Positions 16,266 to 25,240 of a stretch of 32,634 nt of DNA are shown piece by piece (within the stretch, counting starts at the first letter, position 1; each line of letters starts with the position of its first letter). The DNA comes from Gammaproteobacteria bacterium (GTDB lineage: Bacteria; Pseudomonadota; Gammaproteobacteria; BMS3Bbin11). The stretch is from NCBI GenBank assembly GCA_013150915.1, contig JAADJE010000013.1:1-32634 (forward strand), given 5' to 3'. The notes beneath the pieces were generated by a model. That model had not been told where the DNA came from. It saw only the letters and a program-made list of their open reading frames with translations, and did no database searches. Position numbers and translations under genes: made by a program.

Positions 16266-16766
16266 ATGAAACTCGTACAAATTGTATCAATTGCTGCTCT
16301 GATGAGCATGTCAGCAGCGTCTTCAGCCTTCTGGGGCAACGGTTATGACAACGGTAACGGTTATGGCTCCGGTAACGGTTCCGGCTATGGCAACGGATAT
16401 GGCTATGGTGATGGTTATGGCAATGGCTACGGCAGTGGCGACACGCGTGGCCGAGGCCGTGGTTACGGTAGAGGCAACATGGACAGTGACGTTAATGGTG
16501 AATTCAACATGAGCTTCAAGGGCAAAGGTCGTGGACGCGGTGCGGGACGTGGCTATGGTTCGGGCTACGGCTCAGGTTATGGCGACGGTTATGGCCGTGG
16601 TTACAATAACTATCGTGGTAATTACCGTGGCAACTACTACGGTGGCAATCGTTACGGCTCTGGTGGATATGGCCCATACGGTTATGCGCCATATGGCTAT
16701 GGCGCTCCTATGATGCAAGGCGCTCCTATGATGCAAGCCCCTGCTGCGCCTGCGGCTAAAAAATAA
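16266..16766 (+). CDS. Secreted Gly/Tyr-rich protein, probable sulfur globule protein
   Basis: The product has 166 residues. A signal peptide (MKLVQIVSIAALMSMSAASSA) is followed by repeats of GYG, NGYG and GDGYG. A less repetitive central segment follows (DSDVNGEFNMSFKGKGRGRG), then more GY repeats and a Pro/Ala/Met tail with GAPMMQ repeated. Composition, size and the D-x-NGEF-x-MSF-x-G-x-GRGRG segment resemble the structural proteins that coat periplasmic sulfur globules in Allochromatium and relatives. The family call is by recall of this pattern, not alignment. GGAG precedes the ATG and a strong terminator follows, so it is probably monocistronic. A different Gly-rich envelope protein cannot be excluded. 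Confidence 0.65.
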   Translation: MKLVQIVSIAALMSMSAASSAFWGNGYDNGNGYGSGNGSGYGNGYGYGDGYGNGYGSGDTRGRGRGYGRGNMDSDVNGEFNMSFKGKGRGRGAGRGYGSGYGSGYGDGYGRGYNNYRGNYRGNYYGGNRYGSGGYGPYGYAPYGYGAPMMQGAPMMQAPAAPAAKK

Positions 16767-16787
16767 GAATTTTTAATTCTTGTTTTT

Positions 16788-16822
16788 AAAAAGCCCGCGC
16801 GGGGAACTGCACGGGCTTTTTT
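16788..16822 (+). terminator. Rho-independent terminator
   Basis: AAAAAGCCCG (16788-16797) pairs with CGGGCTTTTT (16812-16821), followed by further T. It lies 21 nt after the stop codon of the sulfur-globule-like gene. The A/T flanks make it partly bidirectional. Confidence 0.85.
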
Positions 16823-16833
16823 GTATTTAAAAT

Positions 16834-16909
16834 CAGTGTTCGGTTTTCAGTGTTCAGTAAAATCAAAAGCTTTAAAAGCCATAAACTGAACACTGAAAAC
16901 TGAACACTG
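16834..16909. repeat. Heptamer inverted-repeat element C
   Basis: The 25-bp arms 16834-16858 and 16885-16909 are inverted copies with one mismatch, separated by 26 bp. Each arm is a run of 7-bp units (CAGTGTT, CGGTTTT, CAGTGTT, CAGT on the left). The element ends 3 nt from the stop codon of the minus-strand outer-membrane protein gene at 16913. It shares its heptamer with element D. Confidence 0.85.
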
Positions 16910-16912
16910 CCC

Positions 16913-18097
16913 TTAAAAATAATACCCAAGCTCAATCTGTACAAAATCATCCCGAGCAAATGACTTAAGAGACTGATCCAGTTTATCTACCACAAATTTA
17001 CTGGCCTGCATCGATAGCTTCCAGCTGTCACCAATTCGTCGGCTGGCCTCCAGGCTGATCAAATAACTATCATTGAACCGATCCTTAATTATTCCCAGTA
17101 ACGCATCACTACTTTGTTCATCATTCAAGGTCATTCTAAGACCGACCATGATGTCATCTTCAAATGGCGTGGTCGCCAGTTCACCACGTGAATCATAGAG
17201 ATATTCCATCACCAGGCCCATATCGGCGCTACCAACAACACCATAAAATGTGTATTCGAAGCCACCTGTGGCACGCCGATATTTTGCATAGTTGCCATCC
17301 AGATTAATGGCCTCCAGCTTCCACAACCAGCTGCCCCGGGTCAACTGTATGTCCAGCCCTGCCTGGTCGATAATCTGGTAAAACGGTGCCAGCACGATCT
17401 CACCATTGTACCGGGCAGGCGACAGCAGAGGCTCTCTGCTGGTGCCATGAAACAAGGATAACCCAATATCCATATCACCGAGGGTATGCGACCACCTGGC
17501 TGCCAGGTCGACATGCTTGTCCTGCTGTGATGATTCATAACGGGTCAGATTTTTTTCAACACGGGGAATAATGCGAGGACGACCTTTGACACCGGCAAAT
17601 GTCCGCTCACGAAAACCGGGCAGTACAAATAAGTCGACGGTACCCCAGTCGCGAATAAGCACAAGCCTGGCCATAGGCTGACCGAGTTTTTCCTCCTGAT
17701 TGAAGTCTTCAACCAGGTCTGTCTGATTAATTATATCGACAATATGCCGAGCCTCGGTAACACCCCAGTAAACTTTACTTATCCCAAGCGTCCATTCATA
17801 GTCCCTGGCAATGTATGACCATGACAGCTCTCTGATATCGGCATGAGTACGTTCGTCATCCCTCTGATCCAGACGAACAAATGGAATAAAACTAATGTTC
17901 TGCTTACCCCCCTCCCATTCGTAATACATTTCAGGTTGCGCCACAATTGAAGCATTATTCCCGTGTTGCCGGGGATCAGTCGGATCCTTAAGAAACAGCC
18001 TTTCCTGAATCGTTACATTACCCCGCCAACTGACAGACTGTGCTGGCGATGACATCACCAGCAGAGACCCGATCAGCACTAGAAGGGATTTTTTCAC
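16913..18097 (-). CDS. Outer-membrane beta-barrel protein of an RND/LolA-like cassette
   Basis: The product has 394 residues. A signal peptide (MKKSLLVLIGSLLVMSSPAQS) is followed by alternating amphipathic strands. The C-terminus FVQIELGYYF ends in the terminal Phe expected for BAM-assembled barrels. The protein resembles DUF1302-type porin-like proteins, but I could not assign it to a named family. The GTG start at 18095-18097 overlaps the stop of the preceding gene as TAGTG, so translation is coupled. With the periplasmic and inner-membrane partners upstream, it probably forms the outer-membrane part of one transport system. Confidence 0.75.
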   Translation of the reverse strand: MKKSLLVLIGSLLVMSSPAQSVSWRGNVTIQERLFLKDPTDPRQHGNNASIVAQPEMYYEWEGGKQNISFIPFVRLDQRDDERTHADIRELSWSYIARDYEWTLGISKVYWGVTEARHIVDIINQTDLVEDFNQEEKLGQPMARLVLIRDWGTVDLFVLPGFRERTFAGVKGRPRIIPRVEKNLTRYESSQQDKHVDLAARWSHTLGDMDIGLSLFHGTSREPLLSPARYNGEIVLAPFYQIIDQAGLDIQLTRGSWLWKLEAINLDGNYAKYRRATGGFEYTFYGVVGSADMGLVMEYLYDSRGELATTPFEDDIMVGLRMTLNDEQSSDALLGIIKDRFNDSYLISLEASRRIGDSWKLSMQASKFVVDKLDQSLKSFARDDFVQIELGYYF

Positions 18098-18879
18098 TAA
18101 CGCGCACGTTTTAGTGAATTGCGGTCAAAATCGCGATCGGTATAACCATTCTTGAAACTATAATCACTAAAGATCAGCAAGGTACTTTTTCCATTCTGAT
18201 GGTTGACCATCTGCATACGATCAGCTCGCCAGTATTTGTCCAGGTACTGTTTGTAACCGGTCAGCGTCAGAGTTTTCAGCAGTGAATTCTTGCGGTCATA
18301 GAACTCTACCTTTAGCGGGCGATAGATCACTTTGTCACCCCAGACGATCTGTCTTGTGTAGCCCGAATATTTATCCACAGGTACCCGCTCAATTACATAA
18401 ACATCTTTGCCGTCCAGTTTTTCATCTCTTAACCATTTATAGGTATATTTACCCACTTCCTGAGAAGACATATCCTCGAAGGCAAACTCACTGCCCATAA
18501 ACGGTCCAGACTTGTTTTTAGATGCAATACGTTTGACTCGTTTCAGCGCCGGCAGGTATAGCCACTGGTCGTCCGGTTTATTGACATGGGTAAAGCTTAA
18601 AAAGGCGGTCCCCTTGATGTCAGCCGGTGTATCAAAAATAGACATCGATTTATCACCATCACCTATAACCTCCAACTCACGACCGTGAATTTGGCGGCGA
18701 CTCTCCTGCCCCTGTTTGTTTCGCAGTATCATCACCAGAGACTGCTTCTGGTCTCCCCAGCCGGTATCCAGTTCATCTGCTTTTTGTGCGATCTTAAGTC
18801 CTTTTTCTTCTGCTGTAATGGCCCAGGCCGGGGTGATTGACAAGCTAAGAAGCAACAGTAGCAGGGCTATTTTTTTCAT
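18097..18879 (-). CDS. LolA-like outer-membrane lipoprotein-sorting protein
   Basis: The product has 260 residues. The ATG at 18879 has GAGGA 8 nt upstream and gives a clean signal peptide (MKKIALLLLLLSLSITPAWA). An upstream TTG at 18894 is therefore not used here. The mature part fits the LolA-like superfamily of half-open beta barrels that carry lipids or lipoproteins: DTPADIKGTAFLSF, QWLYLPALKRVKRI and FMGSEFAFEDM are recurring landmarks of this exporter-associated group. The start lies 35 nt inside the RND gene, and the stop overlaps the outer-membrane gene. It is distinct from housekeeping LolA. The cargo is unknown. Confidence 0.83.
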   Translation of the reverse strand: MKKIALLLLLLSLSITPAWAITAEEKGLKIAQKADELDTGWGDQKQSLVMILRNKQGQESRRQIHGRELEVIGDGDKSMSIFDTPADIKGTAFLSFTHVNKPDDQWLYLPALKRVKRIASKNKSGPFMGSEFAFEDMSSQEVGKYTYKWLRDEKLDGKDVYVIERVPVDKYSGYTRQIVWGDKVIYRPLKVEFYDRKNSLLKTLTLTGYKQYLDKYWRADRMQMVNHQNGKSTLLIFSDYSFKNGYTDRDFDRNSLKRAR

Positions 18880-21172
18880 CAGATTTTTCCTCAATTTTCA
18901 TAAGCAGGGTTGGTAATAACAGAAAATCAGCGAGTAAGGCCAACGAAATAACCAGCGCCGTCAGGGTACCCATACCGGAGTTAAGTTTGAAAGAAGACAT
19001 GGCAAGAATCAGGAAGCCAGCGATAAGAACCACTGAAGTCACCAGCAGGGCTTGCCCGACACTAATGAAGGCGTACCGTACTGCTTGCTCAGGATCGTAG
19101 CCCTTCTCCGAACGGGCACGTTTATATTTAGTCATATAGTGTACGGTGTCATCAACCACGATACCCAGGGTCATACTGGTAACGATTGATAAACCCAGAC
19201 CAACTTCACCTACCAACAGGCCCCATATGCCAAACCCCATAGCCGCCGGCACCAGATTCGGCACCATCGATATCAGCCCAAGCTTGAACGAGCGCAGTGC
19301 CAGAATCATGATGAATGAGATAAGAACAAGTGCAACCGTTGTCCCCATCAGCATACTAATAATATTGCGTTTTCCTATATGTGAGAACATCAATGATGGC
19401 CCACTGGCCGCTGCCGCCTTTATGTAGTGGGCATTCTCTGCCAGCCACCGATCGGATCGCTTCTCAAGTTCCAGCATTTCATTGGTTGACAAGGTTCTGA
19501 ATGTTACGACCATGCGCGTTGCTGATTTATCGACATTGATCTGATTATTAAGATCCAACCCATACGGCAATGACATTTCATACATCAACAAATACTGCGC
19601 AGCGAGATTTCGTCCATCCGGTAATCGATACATTTTGTCATTATCACCATGCATATTCTTGTTCAGTCGCTTCATAATATCAGTAAGGACATTGACGTGC
19701 TTCGTTTCAGGCTGCTGCCTGAACCAGTTGGCAAAGTCTTCCAGTTCCTGTAAAAACTCTGGCTGGCTGATCCCACCCGGCTCTCCCGACTCAACGGAAA
19801 ACTCCATGATGTACATACCGGTAAGGTTGTCTACCGTGAAGTCTGTTGCAACACGAAAGGGAATGGATTCATCAAAATACTCAAGAAATACATCATTCAA
19901 CTCATTGCGTGGTATAAAGGCAATGAGTATCACCACCAACGCAAGCATGGAAGGTAAAATTTTACGGCGATACCTGACGACAAAGTCGCCAAACCAGGTC
20001 ATCAAACGATCACCTTTCCCATGCTGTTTGCGCACCCTGACCGGAAGCAGGCTCATTACCGCAGGCAGGAATGTGACAGCCAGTAGAAATGATATCAGTA
20101 CACCGATAGCAACAAAATTACCCAGATGGTTAAAGGGTGGCACATCTGAAAAATTCATTGCAAGAAAACCAATCGCCGTCGTTATACTGGTCAGAAAAAC
20201 AGGCTGTAGATTAATTCTCAGGCTTTCGATCAACGCGTGCTTCTTCTCCATTCCCTCACGCATCTGATGATAGAAGGATACCAGCACATGAACTGAGTTA
20301 GCGATTGCCACTGTCAATATAACTATCGGGGCCGATGCACTCGGGGGTGTAATCGGGTAACCAAGATACCCCCCCGCACCCATCGCCGAAACGATGGACA
20401 TAGCAATTACAAACATAGTCATCACCGTCCCGGCAAACCCTCTGATCATCAGAAGAAGCACCAGCATCATGACGACAAAACTTAATGGCAGTAGTGACGT
20501 CATATCAGATATTGATGCCTCTGAGAAGGCGTTATTCATCATGATCATACCCGTCAAATAAATTTTTATCGACGGATATTTTGCTTCTATTTCCGACTTA
20601 ATCTTACGTGCATAGGCTACGGCTTCGGGTGTTTCTTTTGATTCGTTGATACCCGGCAATTGAATCGTTACATTGACGGCCGTGACACGGCCATCATCCG
20701 ATATCAAACGCCGAACTAATAAGGGTTCGGCCAGCGCTATCCTTCTTATTCGTCGCAATTCGTCTTCATCCAGCGACTCAACATCCTCAACCAGATCCCT
20801 GACCATCAGGTTGTCACCTTCTGCCTCTGTATGCTGAAAATTGCTTACTGAATCAACACGTGAAGAATAGGGTACCTGCCAGGCCTTTTTCGTCAATTCA
20901 GATACGGCTGTCAATACTTCCTTGCTAAAGACTTCACCTTCCTTCGGTGCCAACACGAACATAATGTTATCGTTTTTGGAGTAGGTATTTTCCAGCGCCT
21001 CAAAAGCCATGCGCTGTGGGTTATCCTCACTGAAAAAGACCCGGTAATTCGTCGTCATCGACAGGTTTTTTACACCACTCGCCAGAAGCCCGACAACAAG
21101 AAAAGTAATGACAATTATCAACCAGCGGAACCGTAAGACCCAATTAGCAAAATTTCTTTCAAAATTTTTCAT
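18845..21172 (-). CDS. RND superfamily (MMPL-type) exporter
   Basis: The product has 775 residues. The start at 21172 is chosen because AAGG lies 8 nt upstream and the product opens MKNFERNFANWVLRFRW followed by the first membrane helix. Earlier in-frame starts add only a charged stretch. Two repeats each show one N-terminal helix, a large periplasmic loop and a five-helix bundle (for example MTSLLPLSFVVMMLVLLLMI and VPAAMGFGIWGLLVGEVGLG). The motif VDDTVHYMTKYKR is typical of the family. MMPL/HpnN-like exporters move lipids or hydrophobic compounds. Overlap with the LolA-like gene suggests lipid or lipoprotein transfer across the periplasm. Confidence 0.88.
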   Translation of the reverse strand: MKNFERNFANWVLRFRWLIIVITFLVVGLLASGVKNLSMTTNYRVFFSEDNPQRMAFEALENTYSKNDNIMFVLAPKEGEVFSKEVLTAVSELTKKAWQVPYSSRVDSVSNFQHTEAEGDNLMVRDLVEDVESLDEDELRRIRRIALAEPLLVRRLISDDGRVTAVNVTIQLPGINESKETPEAVAYARKIKSEIEAKYPSIKIYLTGMIMMNNAFSEASISDMTSLLPLSFVVMMLVLLLMIRGFAGTVMTMFVIAMSIVSAMGAGGYLGYPITPPSASAPIVILTVAIANSVHVLVSFYHQMREGMEKKHALIESLRINLQPVFLTSITTAIGFLAMNFSDVPPFNHLGNFVAIGVLISFLLAVTFLPAVMSLLPVRVRKQHGKGDRLMTWFGDFVVRYRRKILPSMLALVVILIAFIPRNELNDVFLEYFDESIPFRVATDFTVDNLTGMYIMEFSVESGEPGGISQPEFLQELEDFANWFRQQPETKHVNVLTDIMKRLNKNMHGDNDKMYRLPDGRNLAAQYLLMYEMSLPYGLDLNNQINVDKSATRMVVTFRTLSTNEMLELEKRSDRWLAENAHYIKAAAASGPSLMFSHIGKRNIISMLMGTTVALVLISFIMILALRSFKLGLISMVPNLVPAAMGFGIWGLLVGEVGLGLSIVTSMTLGIVVDDTVHYMTKYKRARSEKGYDPEQAVRYAFISVGQALLVTSVVLIAGFLILAMSSFKLNSGMGTLTALVISLALLADFLLLPTLLMKIEEKSDEKNSPATVAS

Positions 21173-21231
21173 CATCCTATCCTTTATTTTTATTCCCTTA
21201 TCTATTTTTATTTCTTTAACCGCGATCAACC

Positions 21232-21249
21232 GCAGAGGATGCAGAGGAT
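21232..21249. repeat. Tandem 9-bp duplication
   Basis: GCAGAGGAT is repeated twice without a gap, 60-77 nt upstream of the RND gene start. No inverted partner is seen. It may be a degenerate relative of the short tandem repeat class found elsewhere in the window, but this is weak. Confidence 0.4.
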
Positions 21250-21361
21250 CGCATCGATTCTTTTGTTGTGTTAAACGTTATACGCCCCTAACAGAAGGAA
21301 AATAGTCATACGCTATGAATAAGCCGTATCATTTCAATACCGGGAATCCCCCACAGGCCTT

Positions 21362-22666
21362 TCAATCTCTGTCTTCAAGGGTCACATAATCTCTTTGGGC
21401 CTTGCCGACAAATAATTGACGAGGTCGCCCGATGCGTTGCTCCGGGTCATCCATCATTTCCATCCACTGCGCAATCCAGCCGACGGTACGCGCCATGGCG
21501 AAAACCACTGTGAACATATTTATCGGTATGCCCATAGCACGCATGATGATGCCGGAGTAAAAATCAACATTCGGGTAGAGTTTTCGCTCCTTAAAATAAT
21601 CATCCTCCAGTGCAATTCGTTCAAGCTCCAATGCTATCTCAAACAACGGGTCGTCGTGGTCACCCATATCTTCGAGTAAATCGTGACAGGCGCCTCTAAT
21701 CAGCATGGCACGCGGATCGAAGTTTTTATAAATCCGATGCCCAAAGCCCATTAAGCGATAGTCATCATCCTTGTCCTTTGCACGCTCAACAAATTTGGAA
21801 ATATTTTTTGCTTCACCTATCTCTTCAAGTGTCCTGATTACCGCCTCATTGGCACCGCCGTGTGACGGCCCCCACAGTGATGCTATGCCGGCACAGACAC
21901 TGGCAAAAGGATTTGCACCGGATGAACTGGCCAGCCTGACCGAAGAGGTGCTGGCATTCTGCTCATGATCAGCATGCAGGATTAAAATAAGATTCAATGC
22001 TCGCGCATGAACTGGATTAACGACGTACTCCTCTGTCGGCAGTGCAAACATCATGTGTAGAAAGTTTTCAGAATAATCCAGGTTATTCTTTGGGAAATTG
22101 AACGGTAATCCCATCGAGTATTTGTAACTGTCAGCCGCGAGGGTCGGCATTTTAGCAATGAGTCTATGGGCAGAAATTTCACGATGGCGTGGATTCGAGA
22201 CATCGGTCGAGTCGTGATAGAAGGAAGACATGGCACCGACAGAACCCAGCATAAATGCCATTGGGTGGGCATCATGGCGAAAACCGCTGTAGAAACGGCG
22301 CATGCCTTCATGCACCATGGTATGACGGGTGATGTTGGCACTGAAGTTATGGAGCTGTATCTTAGAAGGAAGTTCACCATTTAACAGCAAATAGCAGACT
22401 TCAATATAACTACTCTTTTCTGCGAGCTGTTCAATCGGATAACCGCGATACAGCAAAACACCTTTATCGCCATCAATGTAGGTAATGTAACTGCTGCAGG
22501 TGGCGGTCGAGACAAAACCCGGATCATAGGTGAACATACCCAGGCTGGAATACATCTTGCGTATATCAAAAACATCCGGCCCATGCGTCCCTGTTTTAAC
22601 AGGCAAATCAACCTTGTTACCTGTTCGATTATCAGTAATTGTTACTGTTTGTTTCTTTTCTGCCAT
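21362..22666 (-). CDS. gltA: Citrate synthase
   Basis: This 434-residue enzyme condenses oxaloacetate and acetyl-CoA at the entry of the TCA cycle. The catalytic triad is visible as His in [10 protein letters not shown] (about 269), His in [14 protein letters not shown] (about 310) and Asp in NVDFYSG (about 368). The N-terminal domain of the hexameric, NADH-regulated type of Gram-negatives appears to be present. The ATG at 22666 is chosen because AGGGGG lies about 9 nt upstream and the alternative GTG at 22675 would sit on top of it. It follows nadA by 110 nt and probably has its own promoter. Confidence 0.97.
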   Translation of the reverse strand: MAEKKQTVTITDNRTGNKVDLPVKTGTHGPDVFDIRKMYSSLGMFTYDPGFVSTATCSSYITYIDGDKGVLLYRGYPIEQLAEKSSYIEVCYLLLNGELPSKIQLHNFSANITRHTMVHEGMRRFYSGFRHDAHPMAFMLGSVGAMSSFYHDSTDVSNPRHREISAHRLIAKMPTLAADSYKYSMGLPFNFPKNNLDYSENFLHMMFALPTEEYVVNPVHARALNLILILHADHEQNASTSSVRLASSSGANPFASVCAGIASLWGPSHGGANEAVIRTLEEIGEAKNISKFVERAKDKDDDYRLMGFGHRIYKNFDPRAMLIRGACHDLLEDMGDHDDPLFEIALELERIALEDDYFKERKLYPNVDFYSGIIMRAMGIPINMFTVVFAMARTVGWIAQWMEMMDDPEQRIGRPRQLFVGKAQRDYVTLEDRD

Positions 22667-22776
22667 CCGACGCACCCCCTCTCAAAACTAAAATCCTTTC
22701 CGCTAATGGAACCAAAAATGGTGTAAACAGTTTCACCCGATCGAAAATTATATCAGAATAAAGGCCACCAATAGGG

Positions 22777-23880
22777 TCATGCATCACCGCGTATCTTCAT
22801 ATCCACGTCACGTTGATTTGCAAAATCAAGCATACGCTGTATAGGTATAACTGCTTTTTCGACGATTTTACCGTCTATTTCTATAGATTTACCGTTATTT
22901 AGAAGAAGTTCACGTAACTTATGCAGGGTATTGATAGCCATCCATGGACAATGTCCACAGGAAACACAGCTGGCCCCTTCCCCTGCGGTGGGGGCCTCGA
23001 AAAGTTCCTTATCACTGGCAACAGAACGCATTTTGTAAAAGATGCCACGGTCCGTGGCGACGATAAAGCGTTTTGCATCACTCTGCTGCACTGCATTGAT
23101 CAACATAGTCGTTGAACCGACCACATCGGCCAATTTTATGATTGAACGCGGGGCTTCAGGATGTACCAACACCCTGGCGTCCGGATACCGTTTCATCATC
23201 TGCTGCAACTCCGTACTGCGAAACTCGTCATGCACCACACAGACGCCCCCCCACAACAACATATCTGCACCCGTCTGATGCTGAATATAATCACCCAGAT
23301 GGCGATCCGGCGCCCAGATAATTTTCTCTCCCTGATCACGCAGATGACGCACGATATCCAGCGCAATGCCGGATGTAACAACCCAGTCAGATCGTGCCTT
23401 GATTTCAGCACTGGTATTTGCATACACCACTACCTTACGGTCAGGGTATGTATCACAGAACTGGCTAAACCGGTCAATCGGACAGGACAGATCAAGTGAG
23501 CATGTGGCCTCATCATCAACCATCAGTACCCGCTTTTCCGGGTTAAGTATCTTGGCTGTTTCGCCCATGAAGCGCACACCGGCAACGATCAGTGTTTGTG
23601 CCGGGTGATCATGACCAAAACGAGCCATCTCTAACGAGTCGGCTACATGACCACCCGTTTTTAGCGCCAGCTCCTGCAGATTATCATCGACATAATAATG
23701 TGCCACCAGGACTGCGTCCTGCTGGGTCAGCAACCTGGAAATTTCAGCCATCAGGTCTGCCTTTTCATTCTCACTGATGGGTAGCGGACAGGAAATCTGT
23801 GCCGCCATTTCTTCTATGCGATGCAGCTCTTCAGCACTGATAGTCGTATTAATACTTTCGGATGTTGGATGAGATGACAT
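22777..23880 (-). CDS. nadA: Quinolinate synthase A
   Basis: The 367-residue [4Fe-4S] enzyme joins iminoaspartate and dihydroxyacetone phosphate to form quinolinate for NAD synthesis. Cluster cysteines are in [10 protein letters not shown] (about 127), [10 protein letters not shown] (about 214) and [10 protein letters not shown] (about 311). The core [21 protein letters not shown] is typical. The start codon is odd: six perfect 7-bp repeats end 2 nt before the ATG, leaving no Shine-Dalgarno sequence. The first 30 or so residues ([15 protein letters not shown]...) are not conserved, so initiation further in, for example at the Met of EEMAAQIS (23808), is possible. No nadB or nadC is near. Confidence 0.95.
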   Translation of the reverse strand: MSSHPTSESINTTISAEELHRIEEMAAQISCPLPISENEKADLMAEISRLLTQQDAVLVAHYYVDDNLQELALKTGGHVADSLEMARFGHDHPAQTLIVAGVRFMGETAKILNPEKRVLMVDDEATCSLDLSCPIDRFSQFCDTYPDRKVVVYANTSAEIKARSDWVVTSGIALDIVRHLRDQGEKIIWAPDRHLGDYIQHQTGADMLLWGGVCVVHDEFRSTELQQMMKRYPDARVLVHPEAPRSIIKLADVVGSTTMLINAVQQSDAKRFIVATDRGIFYKMRSVASDKELFEAPTAGEGASCVSCGHCPWMAINTLHKLRELLLNNGKSIEIDGKIVEKAVIPIQRMLDFANQRDVDMKIRGDA

Positions 23881-23882
23881 GG

Positions 23883-23993
23883 GTTCAGTGTTCAGTGTTC
23901 AGTGTTCAGTGTTCAGTGTTCAGTAGTATATGTGAAACTTTGTGGGAGGCGCGCCCCCATTCCCCTTAAAACTGAACACTGAACACCGAAAAC
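23883..23993. repeat. Heptamer inverted-repeat element D
   Basis: The left arm is GTTCAGT repeated six times without error (23883-23924). The right arm carries the inverted units ACTGAAC, ACTGAAC, ACCGAAA, ACT (23971-23994). The centre holds a near-perfect palindrome around GGCGCGCC (about 23943-23959). The element fills the gap between the DUF2788 stop codon (24001) and the nadA ATG (23880), so nadA mRNA made from upstream would start with a long hairpin. Confidence 0.9.
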
Positions 23994-24000
23994 TACGCCG

Positions 24001-24207
24001 TCATTTAATATCCAGCACAAATTCAACCAATATAATCTTCGCAATAAATCCGACAAAACCAAGCCCGAGCGCAAGGGATAAAATAATATAGGCCCATTTA
24101 CCACCCCCTGATTCCTTTCCTAATTTCCAGATAATCAACACCATCCATAGGATAAAAATTGTCACTGATATGTTCAGTGCATAGTTTTCAAATTCAGCGA
24201 GAACCAT
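24001..24207 (-). CDS. DUF2788 family small inner-membrane protein
   Basis: The product has 68 residues with two membrane helices (about 12-28 and 39-62) separated by a conserved-looking LGKESGGGKWA loop. It matches the pattern of DUF2788, a gammaproteobacterial family without known function. It lies downstream of djlA (59 nt gap) in the same direction. Heptamer element D begins 7 nt after its stop codon. Confidence 0.75.
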   Translation of the reverse strand: MVLAEFENYALNISVTIFILWMVLIIWKLGKESGGGKWAYIILSLALGLGFVGFIAKIILVEFVLDIK

Positions 24208-24266
24208 AGGGCCTTCCAGCGGAAGCAGATTACAGGGGAAAATATAGGGAAAAGGTTAAGCAGGAT

Positions 24267-25040
24267 CTATCGTGACTTTTTTATCACTTCGTAGGCGGCC
24301 TGGATCTCCTGTGTTTTTTCTGTCGCCAGTTTCATCATCTCTTGCGGCAACCCCTTGGCAACCAGTTTATCCGGGTGATGACGCGACATCATTCTGCGAT
24401 AGGCCTTTTTGACCTCACGGTCATTGCTGCTACGATCAATTTCGAGTATGGCATAAGCGTCGTCCAGGCTCATACGGTTGCGGCCAGCAACACCGCCATA
24501 GTTTCTTTCGGCACCGGCTGCACCTGCCAGCACATCAAACTCGTCCGGAGATATCCCCAGGCGACGACAGATGTGCAACAACAGGGCACGCTCTTTCGGG
24601 TGCATCACACCGTCGGCATAGGCAGCCTGTAACTGGATCTCTATAAAGAGGCGAATTAGATGCTGGCGACGATGACATTCCCGGCGAAACTGTTCGAGAA
24701 TAGTATCAAGGGGGAAGTCGCTGGCCTTGCCCTGTTGGAACAGGTTTATGGCCACCTTCTGCATTTCTGCATCCAGTCCCATTGATGACATCACCTGTCG
24801 GGCATTGGCAATTTCATCTTTTGAGACATGGCCATCCGCCTTCGCAATATGGCCCATGACGGAAAATGTTGCGGTGAAAAAAGCAGTTTGTACACGCTCC
24901 TGATCACCCGGTGAGCCGCTGGCCTGAAGATTCAGGCCTGAGTCAAAATTATGACCAATCGCCGCACCAATCAATGCACCCAGCGGCCCACCGACCATAA
25001 AACCAAAGGTACCGCCGACCAGTTTTCCCCACCAACTCAT
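24267..25040 (-). CDS. djlA: Membrane-anchored DnaJ-like co-chaperone DjlA
   Basis: The product has 257 residues. An N-terminal Gly-rich membrane helix (GGTFGFMVGGPLGALIGAAIG) is followed by a TerB-like helical domain (about 50-150; KADGHVSKDEIANAR and YADGVMHPKERALL). A C-terminal J domain carries HPD at about 222-224 (MMSRHHPDKL). This is the DjlA architecture. DjlA stimulates DnaK and influences envelope stress signalling in E. coli. Length and order of domains are normal. The gene is preceded by about 200 nt without a gene. Confidence 0.92.
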   Translation of the reverse strand: MSWWGKLVGGTFGFMVGGPLGALIGAAIGHNFDSGLNLQASGSPGDQERVQTAFFTATFSVMGHIAKADGHVSKDEIANARQVMSSMGLDAEMQKVAINLFQQGKASDFPLDTILEQFRRECHRRQHLIRLFIEIQLQAAYADGVMHPKERALLLHICRRLGISPDEFDVLAGAAGAERNYGGVAGRNRMSLDDAYAILEIDRSSNDREVKKAYRRMMSRHHPDKLVAKGLPQEMMKLATEKTQEIQAAYEVIKKSR

Positions 25041-25240
25041 TTCATAACCTCAAGAAAACCATTTACCAGGAAACACGGGGGTCACAGAGAATAAAAGGAT
25101 GTCACTATACGCAAAATAAATTCCATGAACTCGATACCGTAGCCATCACTGAATGCTGCGACTGTAAATTTAAGTCCAAAAACTCCCGAAAGCCCAGTCC
25201 CCTCTCAGTGGTGATAAGGCACATCAAAAAGCCGACAGCA

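Noticed and set aside
16266-16766. Considered a low-complexity artefact
   Set aside because: A good signal peptide, GGAG ribosome binding site, non-repetitive core and following terminator support a real gene.
19635-20267. 210-residue reading frame opposite the RND exporter gene
   Set aside because: It is an antisense shadow of strongly conserved coding sequence, rich in Ser/Arg/Thr as expected for a complement frame.
23883-23993. Considered a CRISPR array because of the regular repeats
   Set aside because: Units are 7 bp with no spacers, and no cas genes are present.
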